A DNA stretch of 53,309 bases from Methanomicrobia archaeon DTU008 (GCA_001512965.1 LFRW01000041.1:1-53309); one strand, 5' to 3'; numbered from the stretch's first letter, positions 15,670-24,645 are shown. Notes: generated from the sequence alone by a model not told the origin. Numbers and translations are program-made.

Positions 15670-15690
15670 GGGGCCCAGCCCCGTCTTTTT
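15670..15690 (+). terminator. Terminator of the CBS gene
   Basis: GGGGC-CCA-GCCCC forms a five-pair stem eight bases after the stop, followed by five T residues. Confidence 0.7.
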
Positions 15691-15790
15691 CTAAAGCAGT
15701 GCGTTGAACTAACGATTTGGCAATGTCTTTTTACGTAGGTCGATACATATGCATGGTAGACCGGCCTGCGGGCCGAACGGAGATGAGACT

Positions 15791-16195
15791 ATGACCAAGA
15801 AGGGTTTTATGACCGACATCGAGAAGGACACAGTCGACAACACGAACTTCCGCAAGGTTCTCTATACCAGCCAGTTCAGCCAGTTGGTGCTCATGAGCCT
15901 GAAGCCGGGAGAGGAGATCGGGGCCGAGGTCCATGATGATGTTGACCAGTTCTTCCGCTTTGAAGCAGGCGAGGGCAAAGTCATCATCGACGATACCACA
16001 TACACGGTGAAGGATGGCAGCGCAGTGGTCGTTCCCAGGGGTTCCAACCACAACGTCATCAACACCTCCAAGACCGCCGATCTCAAGCTATACACTATCT
16101 ATTCCCCGCCTGAGCACAGGGACGGGGTCCTCCACAAGACCAAGGCGGATGCCGAGGCCGACGACGAGCACTTCGACGGCAAGACGACGGAGTGA
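15791..16195 (+). CDS. Single-domain cupin protein
   Basis: A 134-residue cupin. The first conserved motif is GEEIGAEVHDDVDQFFRFEAGEG (about 42-64) and the second is VVVPRGSNHNVIN (about 80-92). The metal-binding positions are only partly filled: one His in EVHDD, and His in SNHN. The protein could bind a small sugar, an amino acid or a metal ligand. The ATG at 15791 has GGAG eight bases upstream and is preferred over an in-frame ATG at 15749. The C-terminal tail is acidic and unstructured. It is followed by a strong hairpin and U run, so it is a single-gene unit. Confidence 0.8.
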   Translation: MTKKGFMTDIEKDTVDNTNFRKVLYTSQFSQLVLMSLKPGEEIGAEVHDDVDQFFRFEAGEGKVIIDDTTYTVKDGSAVVVPRGSNHNVINTSKTADLKLYTIYSPPEHRDGVLHKTKADAEADDEHFDGKTTE

Positions 16196-16203
16196 TCACA
16201 AAA

Positions 16204-16241
16204 GGGGGTTCAACCCCCACATTCCCCTTCGATCCTTTTTT
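16204..16241 (+). terminator. Terminator of the cupin gene
   Basis: GGGGGTT-C-AACCCCC is a perfect seven-pair hairpin eight bases after the stop. Six T residues lie at 16236-16241. Confidence 0.75.
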
Positions 16242-16269
16242 CTTCGATCCTGAGCATCGATGAACATCG

Positions 16270-16286
16270 ATAAAAAAAGAAAAAGG
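16270..16286 (-). terminator. Oligo-U terminator of the acetyl-CoA synthetase gene
   Basis: On the minus strand CCTTTTTCTTTTTTT follows the synthetase stop by about 16 bases. A pure U-rich signal is enough for archaeal RNA polymerase termination. Confidence 0.55.
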
Positions 16287-16302
16287 TTGTTGAGAAGGCG
16301 TT

Positions 16303-18021
16303 TCAGTCTTCCAGGGTGGACAGGTCACCAAGAGGCTGGCCAAGTTCCCTTGCCTTCAGCACCCTACGCATGATCTTGCCCGAGCGGGTCTTGGGCAGGG
16401 ACTCGACGAACTCGATCTCCCTGGGATATGCGTAGTAGGCCAGTCTTGTCTTGACGAACTTGGTGATGTCCTCCTTCAGCTCATCGGAGGGCTTGTATCC
16501 CGGCCGGAGGGTTATGAAGGCCTTCACGATCTCGCCCCTCAGCTCGTCCGGCTTGCCGATGACACCTGCTTCCGCCACTGCGGCGTGCTCGATGAGAGCC
16601 GACTCCACCTCGAACGGTCCAAGCCTCTCTCCGGAGGTCTTGATGACGTCGTCGGCGCGACCCAGGAACCAGAAGTATCCGTCCTCGTCGCGGTAGGCCA
16701 TGTCGCCCGCGATGTACCAGCCGGGAACCCGGAAGTACTCCTTGAAACGCGGGGTGTTGCGCCAGATGCCAAGCATCATGGATGGCCAGCCAGGGCGCAG
16801 GGCCAGATACCCCTCGGTCATGGGCGGGACCTCGTTGCCCTCCTCGTCCACGACCCCGGCGATGACTCCCGGTATGGGCTTTCCCATGGAGCCAGGGCGG
16901 ATCGGCATGCATGGGTAGTTGCAGATGAGATGGGCACCCGTCTCCGTCTGGAACCATGTGTCGTGAATGCGCTTGCCCATCGTGCGAAGTGCCCAGCGTA
17001 TCACCTCGGCGTTCAGAGGCTCTCCGACGGAGCAGATGTGGCGCACCTTGTCCAGGTTGAACTCCTTCAGCACATCGTCCCCCGCTCGCATGAGCATTCG
17101 TAGGGCGGTCGGGGCCGTGTACCATACCGTGACGCCGAAGCGCTCCAGGATGTCGTACCAGACGCGGGCGTCGAACCGACCCTCGTATGATACAAGCGAT
17201 GTGCCTAGGTACCATGGGCCGAAGATACCGTAGGACGTGCCGGTGACCCAGCCGGGATCTGCGGTGCACCAGTATGTATCCTCCTCTCTCAGGTCCAGCA
17301 CCCATTTGGAGGTGATGCATTGCTGTATCATGGCGCGGTGGCCGAGCAGGACGCCCTTGGGCTTGCCGGTCGATCCTGAAGTATAGTGTATGATATACGG
17401 ATCGGTGGGCGCCATATTGACCGCCTGGAATCCGGGATCTCCTGATTCCACTACCTCCTCGAAGCTGACGCACTTCTCTCCAAGCTCTCCCTCGGCACCC
17501 ACTATGATTATCTTGTTGAGATCTGCCAGATCATCCAGTATGGGCAGGATCCTCTCATACAGGTAGGGAGAGGTGATGATTATGTTGGTGCCTGAGTCCA
17601 GGGCCCGGTCCTTGACCGCCTCTGGCCCTAGGGCGGAGAAGAGAGGACCGGCGATACCACCCATCTTGATGATGCCCAGCATTGCCATGTACAGCTCGGA
17701 CGTCCGATCCAGGTACACGAATATGCGGTCACCCCTCTTCGCCCCCAACTTCATCAGGCCGCTGGCGAACCGGCTGGTGATGTCGGACATCTCTCCGAAC
17801 GTATACTTCTGCACCTCGCCGGAGGCCTTTACCGAGTACAGGGCGATCTTGTTCTTCCTCCAGTTCAGGGCGTGACGGTCTATCGCTTCGTAAGCGATGT
17901 TGTACACAGAACCCTTGGACCAGTCGAACTCCTTGTCCACGGACGCCCAGGTGAACTCCTTGCAGGCGACCTCATAGTCTTGGAGATTACCGGCTGACTT
18001 TGGCGGGATTTCATCCTCCAT
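16303..18021 (-). CDS. acs: Acetyl-CoA synthetase (AMP-forming)
   Basis: A 572-residue acyl-adenylate-forming enzyme that makes acetyl-CoA from acetate, ATP and CoA. The phosphate-binding loop is YTSGSTGKPKGV near residue 213. The adenine and acyl pocket region has DTWFQTETG (near 352), and the hinge follows IAGDMAYRDEDGYFWFLGR. The catalytic lysine is in PKTRSGKIMRRVLK (about 545-558), the site often controlled by acetylation. Length is shorter than the classic 650-residue form but usual for archaeal Acs homologues, so propionate or another short acid is possible. AGGAG stands eight bases before the ATG and CTTTATATC lies further upstream. An acetate-uptake gene lies far downstream at 52037. 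Confidence 0.88.
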   Translation of the reverse strand: MEDEIPPKSAGNLQDYEVACKEFTWASVDKEFDWSKGSVYNIAYEAIDRHALNWRKNKIALYSVKASGEVQKYTFGEMSDITSRFASGLMKLGAKRGDRIFVYLDRTSELYMAMLGIIKMGGIAGPLFSALGPEAVKDRALDSGTNIIITSPYLYERILPILDDLADLNKIIIVGAEGELGEKCVSFEEVVESGDPGFQAVNMAPTDPYIIHYTSGSTGKPKGVLLGHRAMIQQCITSKWVLDLREEDTYWCTADPGWVTGTSYGIFGPWYLGTSLVSYEGRFDARVWYDILERFGVTVWYTAPTALRMLMRAGDDVLKEFNLDKVRHICSVGEPLNAEVIRWALRTMGKRIHDTWFQTETGAHLICNYPCMPIRPGSMGKPIPGVIAGVVDEEGNEVPPMTEGYLALRPGWPSMMLGIWRNTPRFKEYFRVPGWYIAGDMAYRDEDGYFWFLGRADDVIKTSGERLGPFEVESALIEHAAVAEAGVIGKPDELRGEIVKAFITLRPGYKPSDELKEDITKFVKTRLAYYAYPREIEFVESLPKTRSGKIMRRVLKARELGQPLGDLSTLED

Positions 18022-18063
18022 GCCATACGCTCCTGGTTATTCGGATTGAGTGAATCAACGGTT

Positions 18064-18072
18064 GATATAAAG
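18064..18072 (-). promoter_or_regulatory. TATA box of acs
   Basis: CTTTATATC on the minus strand lies about 45 bases before the acs start. That leaves a short leader which contains the AGGAG ribosome binding site. Confidence 0.6.
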
Positions 18073-18176
18073 GTTTATCGAAGCTCAACTACGACGATTG
18101 CAGATATATTGCGCGTTATCTAGGTAGAGTTACGATTATCACCACTATTCATGCCTAATTAATTCAATATTAACGA

Positions 18177-18198
18177 CGATAAGAAGAATATCTTATCG
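18177..18198. promoter_or_regulatory. Inverted repeat in the acs-leuC intergenic region
   Basis: CGATAAGA and TCTTATCG flank a six-base AGAATA spacer, giving an eight-base perfect dyad. It lies between the divergent acs and dehydratase promoters in an AT-rich 299-base gap that holds no gene. A shared regulator site is plausible. Confidence 0.4.
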
Positions 18199-18320
18199 TG
18201 AATTTTGATCGAGAGAACAGTCCTGAACACCGGCAGCAGGGTCGCTCGAGGCTCGTCACGTTCCCGTTGCGTTCTGCGAAATGGCGACAGGGCTTTATCC
18301 ACCAAGGGACTGTCAGGGGC

Positions 18321-19577
18321 ATGACCTCCATGACCTTCGCCCAGAGGGTCCTGTCTCGAGCCAGTGGACGAAATGTCTCGACCGGGGATATCGTGCAGGC
18401 CAAGGTGGACCTGGCGATGTCGCATGAGAACTCCGCTCTGGTCCTCAGCTCGTTCCGCGAGATCGGGGCGGAGAGGATATGGGACCCATCCAAGGTGGTG
18501 ATCCTGTTCGACCACCGCATTCCCGCAAACACCATCAAGACCGCCGAGTCGCATCGAGAGGTCCGTGGATTCGCCCGCCAGTCCGAACTGCCATACTTCT
18601 ACGATCTGGGCGAGGGCATATGCCATCAGGTGCTCCCGGAGAAGGGTCATGTACGGCCGGAAATGCTGATCGTGGGGTCCGATTCCCATACCACGACCTA
18701 TGGGGCCCTTGGAGCGTTCTCCACCGGCATCGGGGCAACCGAGATGGCATCGGTGTGGGCCACCGGGGAGATATGGATGAGGGTGCCGGAGACGCTTCGG
18801 CTTCGCATACGGGGGAAGCTGAGGCCACACGTCCGCTCCAAGGATGTCATCCTGAACATAATCGGGGATCAGGGCGCCGATGGGGCGGACTACAGGTGCG
18901 TGGAGTTCACGGGCAATGCCGTGTCCGCCATGTCCATAGAGTCGCGCATGGTGCTGAGCAACATGAGCATCGAGATGGGCGCAAAGGCCGGCGTGTGCTT
19001 CCCCGACGCCGCCACCGACGGATGGCTGGCGCAGCGGGTGCCAGGGTGGAGCGGCCTGGAGGCTGATTACGGCCAGACCGCCATCCCGGACGAGGAGGTG
19101 GAGTTCGACGTATCATCGCTGGCGCCGCAGGTCGCCTGCCCGCACAGTGTGGACAATGTCTGCGACGTGACCGAGGTGGAGGGGACGAAGATCGAGCAGG
19201 CGGTTCTCGGTTCCTGCACCAACGGCAGACTGGAAGACCTCGAGGCAGCCGAAGCGTTGTTGCGCGGCCGAAAGGTCCATCGCGATGTGCGCTTCATAGT
19301 GGTGCCCGCATCCCGGGAGATATACATCGAGGCGTCCAAGCGCGGCCTGCTGGCATCCCTGGCAACGAGCGGGGCGGTCATCGTCAATCCGGGCTGCGGC
19401 CCATGCCTGGGAGGCCACCAAGGCCTTCTCGCGGCCGGGGAGAGATGCATATCCACGACCAATCGCAACTTCCGGGGGCGGATGGGCTCCCCATCGGCCG
19501 AGGTCTATCTCGCATCCCCGGACACCGTGGCGGCAAGCGCGATAAAGGGAGAGATCGCGGACCCCCGGAGGGTGTGA
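18321..19577 (+). CDS. leuC: 3-isopropylmalate dehydratase/homoaconitase large subunit
   Basis: A 418-residue aconitase-family large subunit. Iron-sulfur ligands are visible in GSCTNGR near residue 295 and NPGCGPCLGGH near 355. Substrate-side motifs include DSHTTTYGALG near 118 and EFTGNAVSAMSIESRM. It works with the small subunit that starts one base after its stop. Together they isomerise 2-isopropylmalate in leucine synthesis or homocitrate-type acids in coenzyme B synthesis. The sequence does not settle which. GCTTTATCC about 25 bases upstream suggests an almost leaderless start at 18321 or 18330. An open frame further upstream is not conserved-looking. Confidence 0.88.
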   Translation: MTSMTFAQRVLSRASGRNVSTGDIVQAKVDLAMSHENSALVLSSFREIGAERIWDPSKVVILFDHRIPANTIKTAESHREVRGFARQSELPYFYDLGEGICHQVLPEKGHVRPEMLIVGSDSHTTTYGALGAFSTGIGATEMASVWATGEIWMRVPETLRLRIRGKLRPHVRSKDVILNIIGDQGADGADYRCVEFTGNAVSAMSIESRMVLSNMSIEMGAKAGVCFPDAATDGWLAQRVPGWSGLEADYGQTAIPDEEVEFDVSSLAPQVACPHSVDNVCDVTEVEGTKIEQAVLGSCTNGRLEDLEAAEALLRGRKVHRDVRFIVVPASREIYIEASKRGLLASLATSGAVIVNPGCGPCLGGHQGLLAAGERCISTTNRNFRGRMGSPSAEVYLASPDTVAASAIKGEIADPRRV

Positions 19578-19578
19578 G

Positions 19579-20070
19579 ATGCTGACCGGTAGAGTATGGA
19601 AGTATGGCGATCATGTCAACACCGACCTGATCATCCCGGGGAGGTATCTTGACGATTACAACGTGGCCAATCTGGCAGCTCATGCCATGGAGGATATCGA
19701 CCCGGCCTTTGCCAGCTCGGTGAGGGAGGGCGATATCATCGTGGCCGGCAAGAACTTCGGTTGCGGCTCATCGAGGGAGCAGGCGCCGCTGGCCCTGAAG
19801 GCGGCAGGCGTAGGCGCTGTCGTCGCGAAGAGCGTGGCACGCATCTTCTACCGCAACTGCATCAATGTGGGGCTGCCGGTCGTGATCTGCAAGGATGCGA
19901 CGGAGATGTTCAAGACGGGAGATGTGGCGGAGATCGACCTGTCCGCGGGCATGATGCGCAATGCCTCCACTGGCAGCTGCATCCGGTTCGACCCTATGCC
20001 CGATTTTCTCCTCGAGGTCCTAGAGGGAGGCGGCCTGGTCCCGTACCTGAAGGAGCGCCTTGGTCGCTGA
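19579..20070 (+). CDS. leuD: 3-isopropylmalate dehydratase/homoaconitase small subunit
   Basis: A 163-residue swivel-domain subunit. It has [12 protein letters not shown] (about 13-24), [14 protein letters not shown] (about 56-69) and [14 protein letters not shown]. The loop after RYL, which sorts isopropylmalate from homoaconitase enzymes in methanogens, reads DDYNVANLA and matches neither of the usual types. Substrate is therefore open. The gene follows the large subunit by one base. Its last 77 bases overlap the 3' end of the convergent histidine kinase gene. Confidence 0.88.
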   Translation: MLTGRVWKYGDHVNTDLIIPGRYLDDYNVANLAAHAMEDIDPAFASSVREGDIIVAGKNFGCGSSREQAPLALKAAGVGAVVAKSVARIFYRNCINVGLPVVICKDATEMFKTGDVAEIDLSAGMMRNASTGSCIRFDPMPDFLLEVLEGGGLVPYLKERLGR

Positions 20071-21751
20071 TCCCTGACCTGCGCCATCTGTCTGGCGGCA
20101 CGATCATCTTGAACCGGGCGCACTTCCCTGGCTCCCCGTTCTCATGCATGTGCATGCCGGACACCTCCAGGATCTCGCGTGCCAGGTGCAGGCCCAACCC
20201 CCCTCCCTTGCCATGCCCCACCTCGAAGATGTGTTCCTTGTCCTCCCAGGCCACTCCTACGCCGTTGTCCTGATACACTATCACCATCTCCCCTCCCTCC
20301 CCTTCTTCATTCCAGATCATCACTTCCGTGGCGCGGACCCCGTGTCGCACCGTGTTGTCCAGCAGGATGCTGAACACGCTCTCCAGCAATGGATCGGCCA
20401 GCAGTTCGATGGCGTCCAGATCGATGGTGACCTTGAGATCCCCTCCCAGGCCTAGCTCCCTGGCCCTATGGACCACCTTCTCTGCCGACTGCCATCGGGG
20501 GGACGCTTCCCCCAGGGATTGATAGTCTGCGATGAAGCGAAGCTGCCGTTCGATCGATGCCCCGGCGGATGCTATCTCCCCCCCATACCTCTCGCATGAG
20601 GCCGCTTCCGCCTTTCCGCGGGCCATCAGCTCACCGTATCCGCGGATGATGGTCAATTGGTTGAGGATGTCATGCCTGGTCACCGATGCCAGCAGTGACA
20701 GCTTAAGGTTCGCCATACGCAGCCGTTCGCTGTTCCTCTTCTCCTCGGTGATGTCCCGCAAGGTGAGAAGTTCGGAGGTAGGGGGCCCTTCACTGTCTAG
20801 GATGTGAGTGACCTTGACCATGTATATCGCATCGTCCCCTGGCAGGGCCAACGTCACCGTCTCCCCATCCCTGGCCTTCTCCACGCATTCGGTCAGTTGG
20901 GGTGAGATGGTCGATAGTGGCTTTGCATAGGCCTCCTCCCTGCTCATCCCCATCCGTCTGAGGAGGAGGTCGTTGACGAAGAGAAGCCGTCCCTTAGTGT
21001 CGGTAACGATGATGCCGTCGTCCACCGCCTCGACTATGCCCTCAAGGGCAAGCGGAACCACGTCGAAAAGCTCGTACTTGAACGATCCGATGAACAGCAA
21101 CACCGCGGCGGCCGTGAACCCGATCACGAAGAAATAGGTGAGGGAGAGGGGAAAGGCCCTTGGGAGACCGATCGCCAGGGCCACGATGGGAATGAGCGAG
21201 GCCGCCAGAACCGGCATAATCTGGCGGCGATGCATCCTCGAAGACCGCAGGTATGCGGATGCCAGGGAGAACACGCTGATGAACAGGAGCCCCAGCGAAT
21301 ATGCCGAATGTATCACGAATCCGATGCCATAGGTGAGCGTGAAGGAGGTGAACGGCTCCCCTGACAGGCCGACCTGCCGATAGAACAGATGATGAACGTC
21401 ATTGGTCCATAATAGTCCAAGGGTTATCACCGGCACCATGAGCAGGAAGGGGATGACCTTCCATCGCCAGACTATGCTCTTCCCCAGGAAGGTGTATGTG
21501 TAGAGGAGGAAGAGCACAGGCATGGTGACGTTCACGACATATTCCAGGCCGTTCCAGAACAGCTTGCCTTCCAGGGTGGGGGAGGCCAGTTCCATCCAGT
21601 AGCACGCTGATAGGAACGCCAGGGACAGGTTCATCATGAAGAATAGCTTGCGAACCTTCCTTGCGCTCTTCCACCATGCAAATCCGGCCAGCGCTAGGGA
21701 GATCACTATGGCGGCGGCCAGAGGGGCGGATAGCAGAAGAGCGTCAGCCAC
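19994..21751 (-). CDS. 7TM-sensor PAS histidine kinase
   Basis: A 585-residue membrane kinase. Seven hydrophobic helices fill residues 1-230, matching the N-terminal 7TM histidine-kinase sensor module. A PAS domain follows (about 240-345: VDDGIIVTDTKGRLLFVND). The phosphoacceptor motif is SVTRHDILNQLTIIRGYGE near residue 372. The ATPase has SILLDNTVRHG, QDNGVGV and GGGLGLHLAREI. The signal is probably an external or membrane-soluble ligand. No response regulator is nearby. The C-terminal tail beyond the ATPase is Pro/Gly/Arg-rich and overlaps the leuD 3' end, so the last 30 residues may not be important. Confidence 0.88.
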   Translation of the reverse strand: MADALLLSAPLAAAIVISLALAGFAWWKSARKVRKLFFMMNLSLAFLSACYWMELASPTLEGKLFWNGLEYVVNVTMPVLFLLYTYTFLGKSIVWRWKVIPFLLMVPVITLGLLWTNDVHHLFYRQVGLSGEPFTSFTLTYGIGFVIHSAYSLGLLFISVFSLASAYLRSSRMHRRQIMPVLAASLIPIVALAIGLPRAFPLSLTYFFVIGFTAAAVLLFIGSFKYELFDVVPLALEGIVEAVDDGIIVTDTKGRLLFVNDLLLRRMGMSREEAYAKPLSTISPQLTECVEKARDGETVTLALPGDDAIYMVKVTHILDSEGPPTSELLTLRDITEEKRNSERLRMANLKLSLLASVTRHDILNQLTIIRGYGELMARGKAEAASCERYGGEIASAGASIERQLRFIADYQSLGEASPRWQSAEKVVHRARELGLGGDLKVTIDLDAIELLADPLLESVFSILLDNTVRHGVRATEVMIWNEEGEGGEMVIVYQDNGVGVAWEDKEHIFEVGHGKGGGLGLHLAREILEVSGMHMHENGEPGKCARFKMIVPPDRWRRSGISDQGAPSGTGPGRLPLGPRGENRA

Positions 21752-21976
21752 GTTCGATATGTCGGTGCCCTAGGCATATAGAATTGTGGTGATGCAGCAC
21801 CATATGCACGGTGAGAGCGACCCGGGCATCGGCAAAGATTAAGAGCACCTTCTAACATCCAAGTAGCATCTAAAAGCCTAGTCACACCTACAAACTAGGA
21901 TATGGTGATGCCTTAGAACGAGAAGATATGCATGAGATTGAGACATCTGGCCGTCGATTCGGCGCCTTACCAAAGG

Positions 21977-21983
21977 TTTATAA
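21977..21983 (+). promoter_or_regulatory. TATA box of the rpoK-rpsB unit
   Basis: TTTATAA lies about 41 bases before the GTG start of rpoK, so transcription should start near 22005 with a short leader. I see no gene in 21752-22023, although open frames run through it. Confidence 0.6.
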
Positions 21984-22023
21984 GCAAACTGTCAATATCA
22001 GGCCATTCCCGCATGGTGATAGT

Positions 22024-22197
22024 GTGAAATATACTAGATTCGAGAAGGCGCGCATTATCGGGGCCCGTGCATTGCAGATATCCATGGGAGCGCCTGTTCT
22101 GATTGACGTATCAGAAGACATGATCGACCCAGTCGAGATCGCCATGCTTGAGTTCGATAGGGATGTGCTCCCGATCACGGTTAAGAGAGACGAGTGA
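22024..22197 (+). CDS. rpoK: DNA-directed RNA polymerase subunit K (Rpo6)
   Basis: A 57-residue archaeal homologue of RPB6 and bacterial omega, which stabilises the polymerase core. [20 protein letters not shown] and the PVLID strand followed by [20 protein letters not shown] are typical of the family. The GTG start at 22024 gives the usual length and N-terminus. A longer frame from 21928 would run across the TATA box. Translation probably couples to rpsB eight bases downstream. This neighbourhood is typical of archaea. Confidence 0.92.
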   Translation: MKYTRFEKARIIGARALQISMGAPVLIDVSEDMIDPVEIAMLEFDRDVLPITVKRDE

Positions 22198-22205
22198 GGG
22201 TTTTT

Positions 22206-22817
22206 ATGAGCGATGAAATCAAGACCGAGCTTTTGGTGCCCGAGGACGTATATCTCACCTCTGGTGTCCACATCGGCACCCAGCAGAAGAGCGCCGACAT
22301 GAAAAAATTCATCTTCAAGGTAAGGTCGGACGGTCTATACGTCATGGATGTAAAGCAGACCGACGCCCGCATCCGGGCCACCGCCAAGTTCCTGGCCCGG
22401 TTCAAGCCAGAGAACATACTGGTCTCCTCGGCCAGACAGTACGGGCAGAAGCCGGCCAAGATGTTCGCCAAGACCTTGGGGGCAAAGGTATTCGCCGGGC
22501 GCTTCGTCCCAGGCACGTTGACCAATCCCGCCCTCCCCGAGTTCATAGAGCCCGAGGTTCTCCTTGTCACCGATCCTGCTGCCGATCAGCAGGCCGTCGC
22601 TGAAGCGGTCAACATAGGCATTCCGATCGTGGCCCTGTGCGACGCCAACAATGAGACGAAGAACATCGACCTCGTCATTCCCACCAACAACAAGGGCCGC
22701 CGGGCGTTGGCCTGCGTCTACTGGTTGCTCACTCGCGAGATCCTCAAGGAGCGGGGCATACTGGTCAACGACGAGGACTACAAGCTCACCATGGACGACT
22801 TCGAAGCCAGTCTGTGA
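22206..22817 (+). CDS. rpsB: 30S ribosomal protein uS2
   Basis: A 203-residue archaeal-type uS2. Motifs include [21 protein letters not shown] (about 15-35), [35 protein letters not shown] (about 99-114) and [15 protein letters not shown] with [14 protein letters not shown]. It assembles on the head of the small subunit and helps recruit S1-like factors and mRNA. ATG 22206 follows GAGGG with ordinary spacing. It shares the rpoK promoter. A T-rich stretch near 22852-22865 probably ends the transcript. Confidence 0.95.
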   Translation: MSDEIKTELLVPEDVYLTSGVHIGTQQKSADMKKFIFKVRSDGLYVMDVKQTDARIRATAKFLARFKPENILVSSARQYGQKPAKMFAKTLGAKVFAGRFVPGTLTNPALPEFIEPEVLLVTDPAADQQAVAEAVNIGIPIVALCDANNETKNIDLVIPTNNKGRRALACVYWLLTREILKERGILVNDEDYKLTMDDFEASL

Positions 22818-22948
22818 GGCTCGATCGAACGATCTCAAACCCCTTCCGATACTTTTCTTCTTCATTTCAGTGTGCCATCTGAGGGCAACCTCCGCAGGCC
22901 AGGTCAGCGGCAAACATTGAAATAAGCAGCAATTCGATTATCTGCTGC

Positions 22949-23770
22949 ATGACCGCCAGACACCCTGCCGTGGCGGGGCAGTTCTATCCCGGCAACGAGA
23001 TGCAGGTGCGCGCCGAGATCGAGGCTGCCTTCCTATCCCCTCTCGGGCCTGGAGAGGTACCGGAGGTCGTTGGTGATGGGAGGCGAAGCATTGTGGGAGC
23101 GATGGTCCCACATGCCGGGTGGATGTACTCTGGACCCGTGGCCGCTCACGTATATGCCGCACTGGCCCGCGATGGCCTTCCTGAAACGTTCATCATCATA
23201 GGGCCGAACCATCACGGTGCAGGGGCACCTGTCGCGACGACCACCCAGGACTTCATCACCCCATTGGGATTGGCGACGATCGATCAGGAGATCGTCCGCC
23301 GCTTGGGACGCTATGTGGTCGACGACCCCTCGGCTCACCTCTTCGAGCACTCCATCGAGGTCCAGGTACCCTTCCTGCAATACTTGGACGAGGATGTGAG
23401 CATCGTACCCATATCCATGGGTGCTCAGGACCCACATACCGCTGCCGAGACCGCGGCCGAGATAAGGAATGCCGTCGCGGACAGGGACGTCGTCATCCTG
23501 GCATCCACCGACATGAGCCATTATGTCCCGCCGGAAGTTGCCCGGAAGAAGGACCAGGCGGTCATAGATAAGGTGCTGGCCCTGGATGCCACCGGGGTGT
23601 ATGATGAGGTCGTGAGCCGCAACGTCACGATGTGCGGTTATGGGCCGGTCATGACCATGTTGATGGCATGTGATGGCACGAAGGCCGAGCTGCTGCAGTA
23701 TGCCAATTCAGGCGATGTCATGCCCATGCAGGAGGTAGTCGGTTACGCAGGCATCGTGGTTAGGAGGTGA
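22949..23770 (+). CDS. MEMO1-family protein (AmmeMemoRadiSam system protein B homologue)
   Basis: A 273-residue protein of the MEMO family, related to class III extradiol dioxygenases. RHPAVAGQFYPG opens the protein, VPHAGWMYSG lies near residue 54, GPNHHG near 87, and STDMSHY near 191. The metal-binding histidines (HAGW, NHHG, SHY) are present. Human MEMO1 binds copper or iron, and archaeal members are very often next to rpsB, as here. Biochemical role in archaea is unsettled. An AT-rich box near 22917 may give it its own promoter. The zinc-ribbon gene follows by two bases. Confidence 0.9.
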   Translation: MTARHPAVAGQFYPGNEMQVRAEIEAAFLSPLGPGEVPEVVGDGRRSIVGAMVPHAGWMYSGPVAAHVYAALARDGLPETFIIIGPNHHGAGAPVATTTQDFITPLGLATIDQEIVRRLGRYVVDDPSAHLFEHSIEVQVPFLQYLDEDVSIVPISMGAQDPHTAAETAAEIRNAVADRDVVILASTDMSHYVPPEVARKKDQAVIDKVLALDATGVYDEVVSRNVTMCGYGPVMTMLMACDGTKAELLQYANSGDVMPMQEVVGYAGIVVRR

Positions 23771-23772
23771 GC

Positions 23773-24618
23773 ATGCCCGACGGATCGTCCATGTGCCCGC
23801 GTTGCGGAACCGCGTCGTCGCCGGGAGAGCGTTTCTGCCGCCATTGTGGCTATGACCTGATGACGCCGACCAGGCCGCTGACATCGGGGGATGCGAGGCG
23901 GAGGGTCGCGGAGCTTTCCATAGGGCGTGGAGTATCAGATGAGATAATATCGCCGCTATGGGTGCTGGTGCCACTGCTGGCATTGGTGGTGGGATTCATG
24001 GCGGGGATCCTTCTGTTGTTCTTCGACCTCTCGACGGGCGGGTTCATCATATTCCTTGGCTTTGCTGTCGCTGCCTTCCTCTTCATCTACATGAACTACA
24101 AGCTCATCGACCGCATGAACAAGCATCTGGCGCGCGAGGCCGCCCTCCGGAGGGCGATGATCGACCTCATATTGGCCAGAGGTCAGGAGAAGGGGACGGC
24201 GGCGGCGGTGCAACCCTACATCTTCGCGCTGGAGAGCATAGATCAGGGAGCACGGATCGGTGAAAGGCCGCGCTCCACCCTTTGGTCCCTTGCCATATTG
24301 ATTCCGATAATCGGCATCGTGCTTTACTTCTACACACTATACTTCCTAAGCCAGTTCGCCTTCGATCATGATGACCGCTGGCACGCCTTCGCGTACAACG
24401 TCTATCTCGCCTTCGCGGCCAATGGCGAGAACGTTCCTCCACCGGTACCTCGGTCTCCTCAGGACCGAAGCTTTCTACTGTACCTAATCATCACGATCAT
24501 ATTCAGCCCGTTCCTGATCTACTGGTATCTCAAGCTGATCGATGACACCAACAATCATTTCAGGGAGCAATGGGCGTTCGAGGACGGCCTCCGGGCTGCC
24601 ACCGAAACATTACAATAA
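23773..24618 (+). CDS. Zinc-ribbon multi-TM membrane protein
   Basis: A 281-residue protein. Residues 8-29 contain a double CxxC zinc ribbon (CPRC and CRHC). Four to five membrane helices follow, two at about 55-110 and two at about 170-200 and 235-255. A charged cytosolic helix with MNKHLAREAALRR lies between. YKLIDRMNKH and LKLIDDTNNHF are repeated after helix pairs, so the membrane unit is an internal duplication. ATG 23773 has an ideal AGGAGG five bases upstream; a GTG at 23767 would overlap the MEMO gene. The function is unknown; a membrane scaffold or small-molecule channel is possible. It probably shares the MEMO transcript. Confidence 0.75.
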   Translation: MPDGSSMCPRCGTASSPGERFCRHCGYDLMTPTRPLTSGDARRRVAELSIGRGVSDEIISPLWVLVPLLALVVGFMAGILLLFFDLSTGGFIIFLGFAVAAFLFIYMNYKLIDRMNKHLAREAALRRAMIDLILARGQEKGTAAAVQPYIFALESIDQGARIGERPRSTLWSLAILIPIIGIVLYFYTLYFLSQFAFDHDDRWHAFAYNVYLAFAANGENVPPPVPRSPQDRSFLLYLIITIIFSPFLIYWYLKLIDDTNNHFREQWAFEDGLRAATETLQ

Positions 24619-24645
24619 AAAAGGAAAGGGGCCCCGAGGGGGCGT

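Noticed and set aside
18198-18320. N-terminal extension of LeuC
   Set aside because: The part before 18321 does not match the family N-terminus and spans a TATA-like box.
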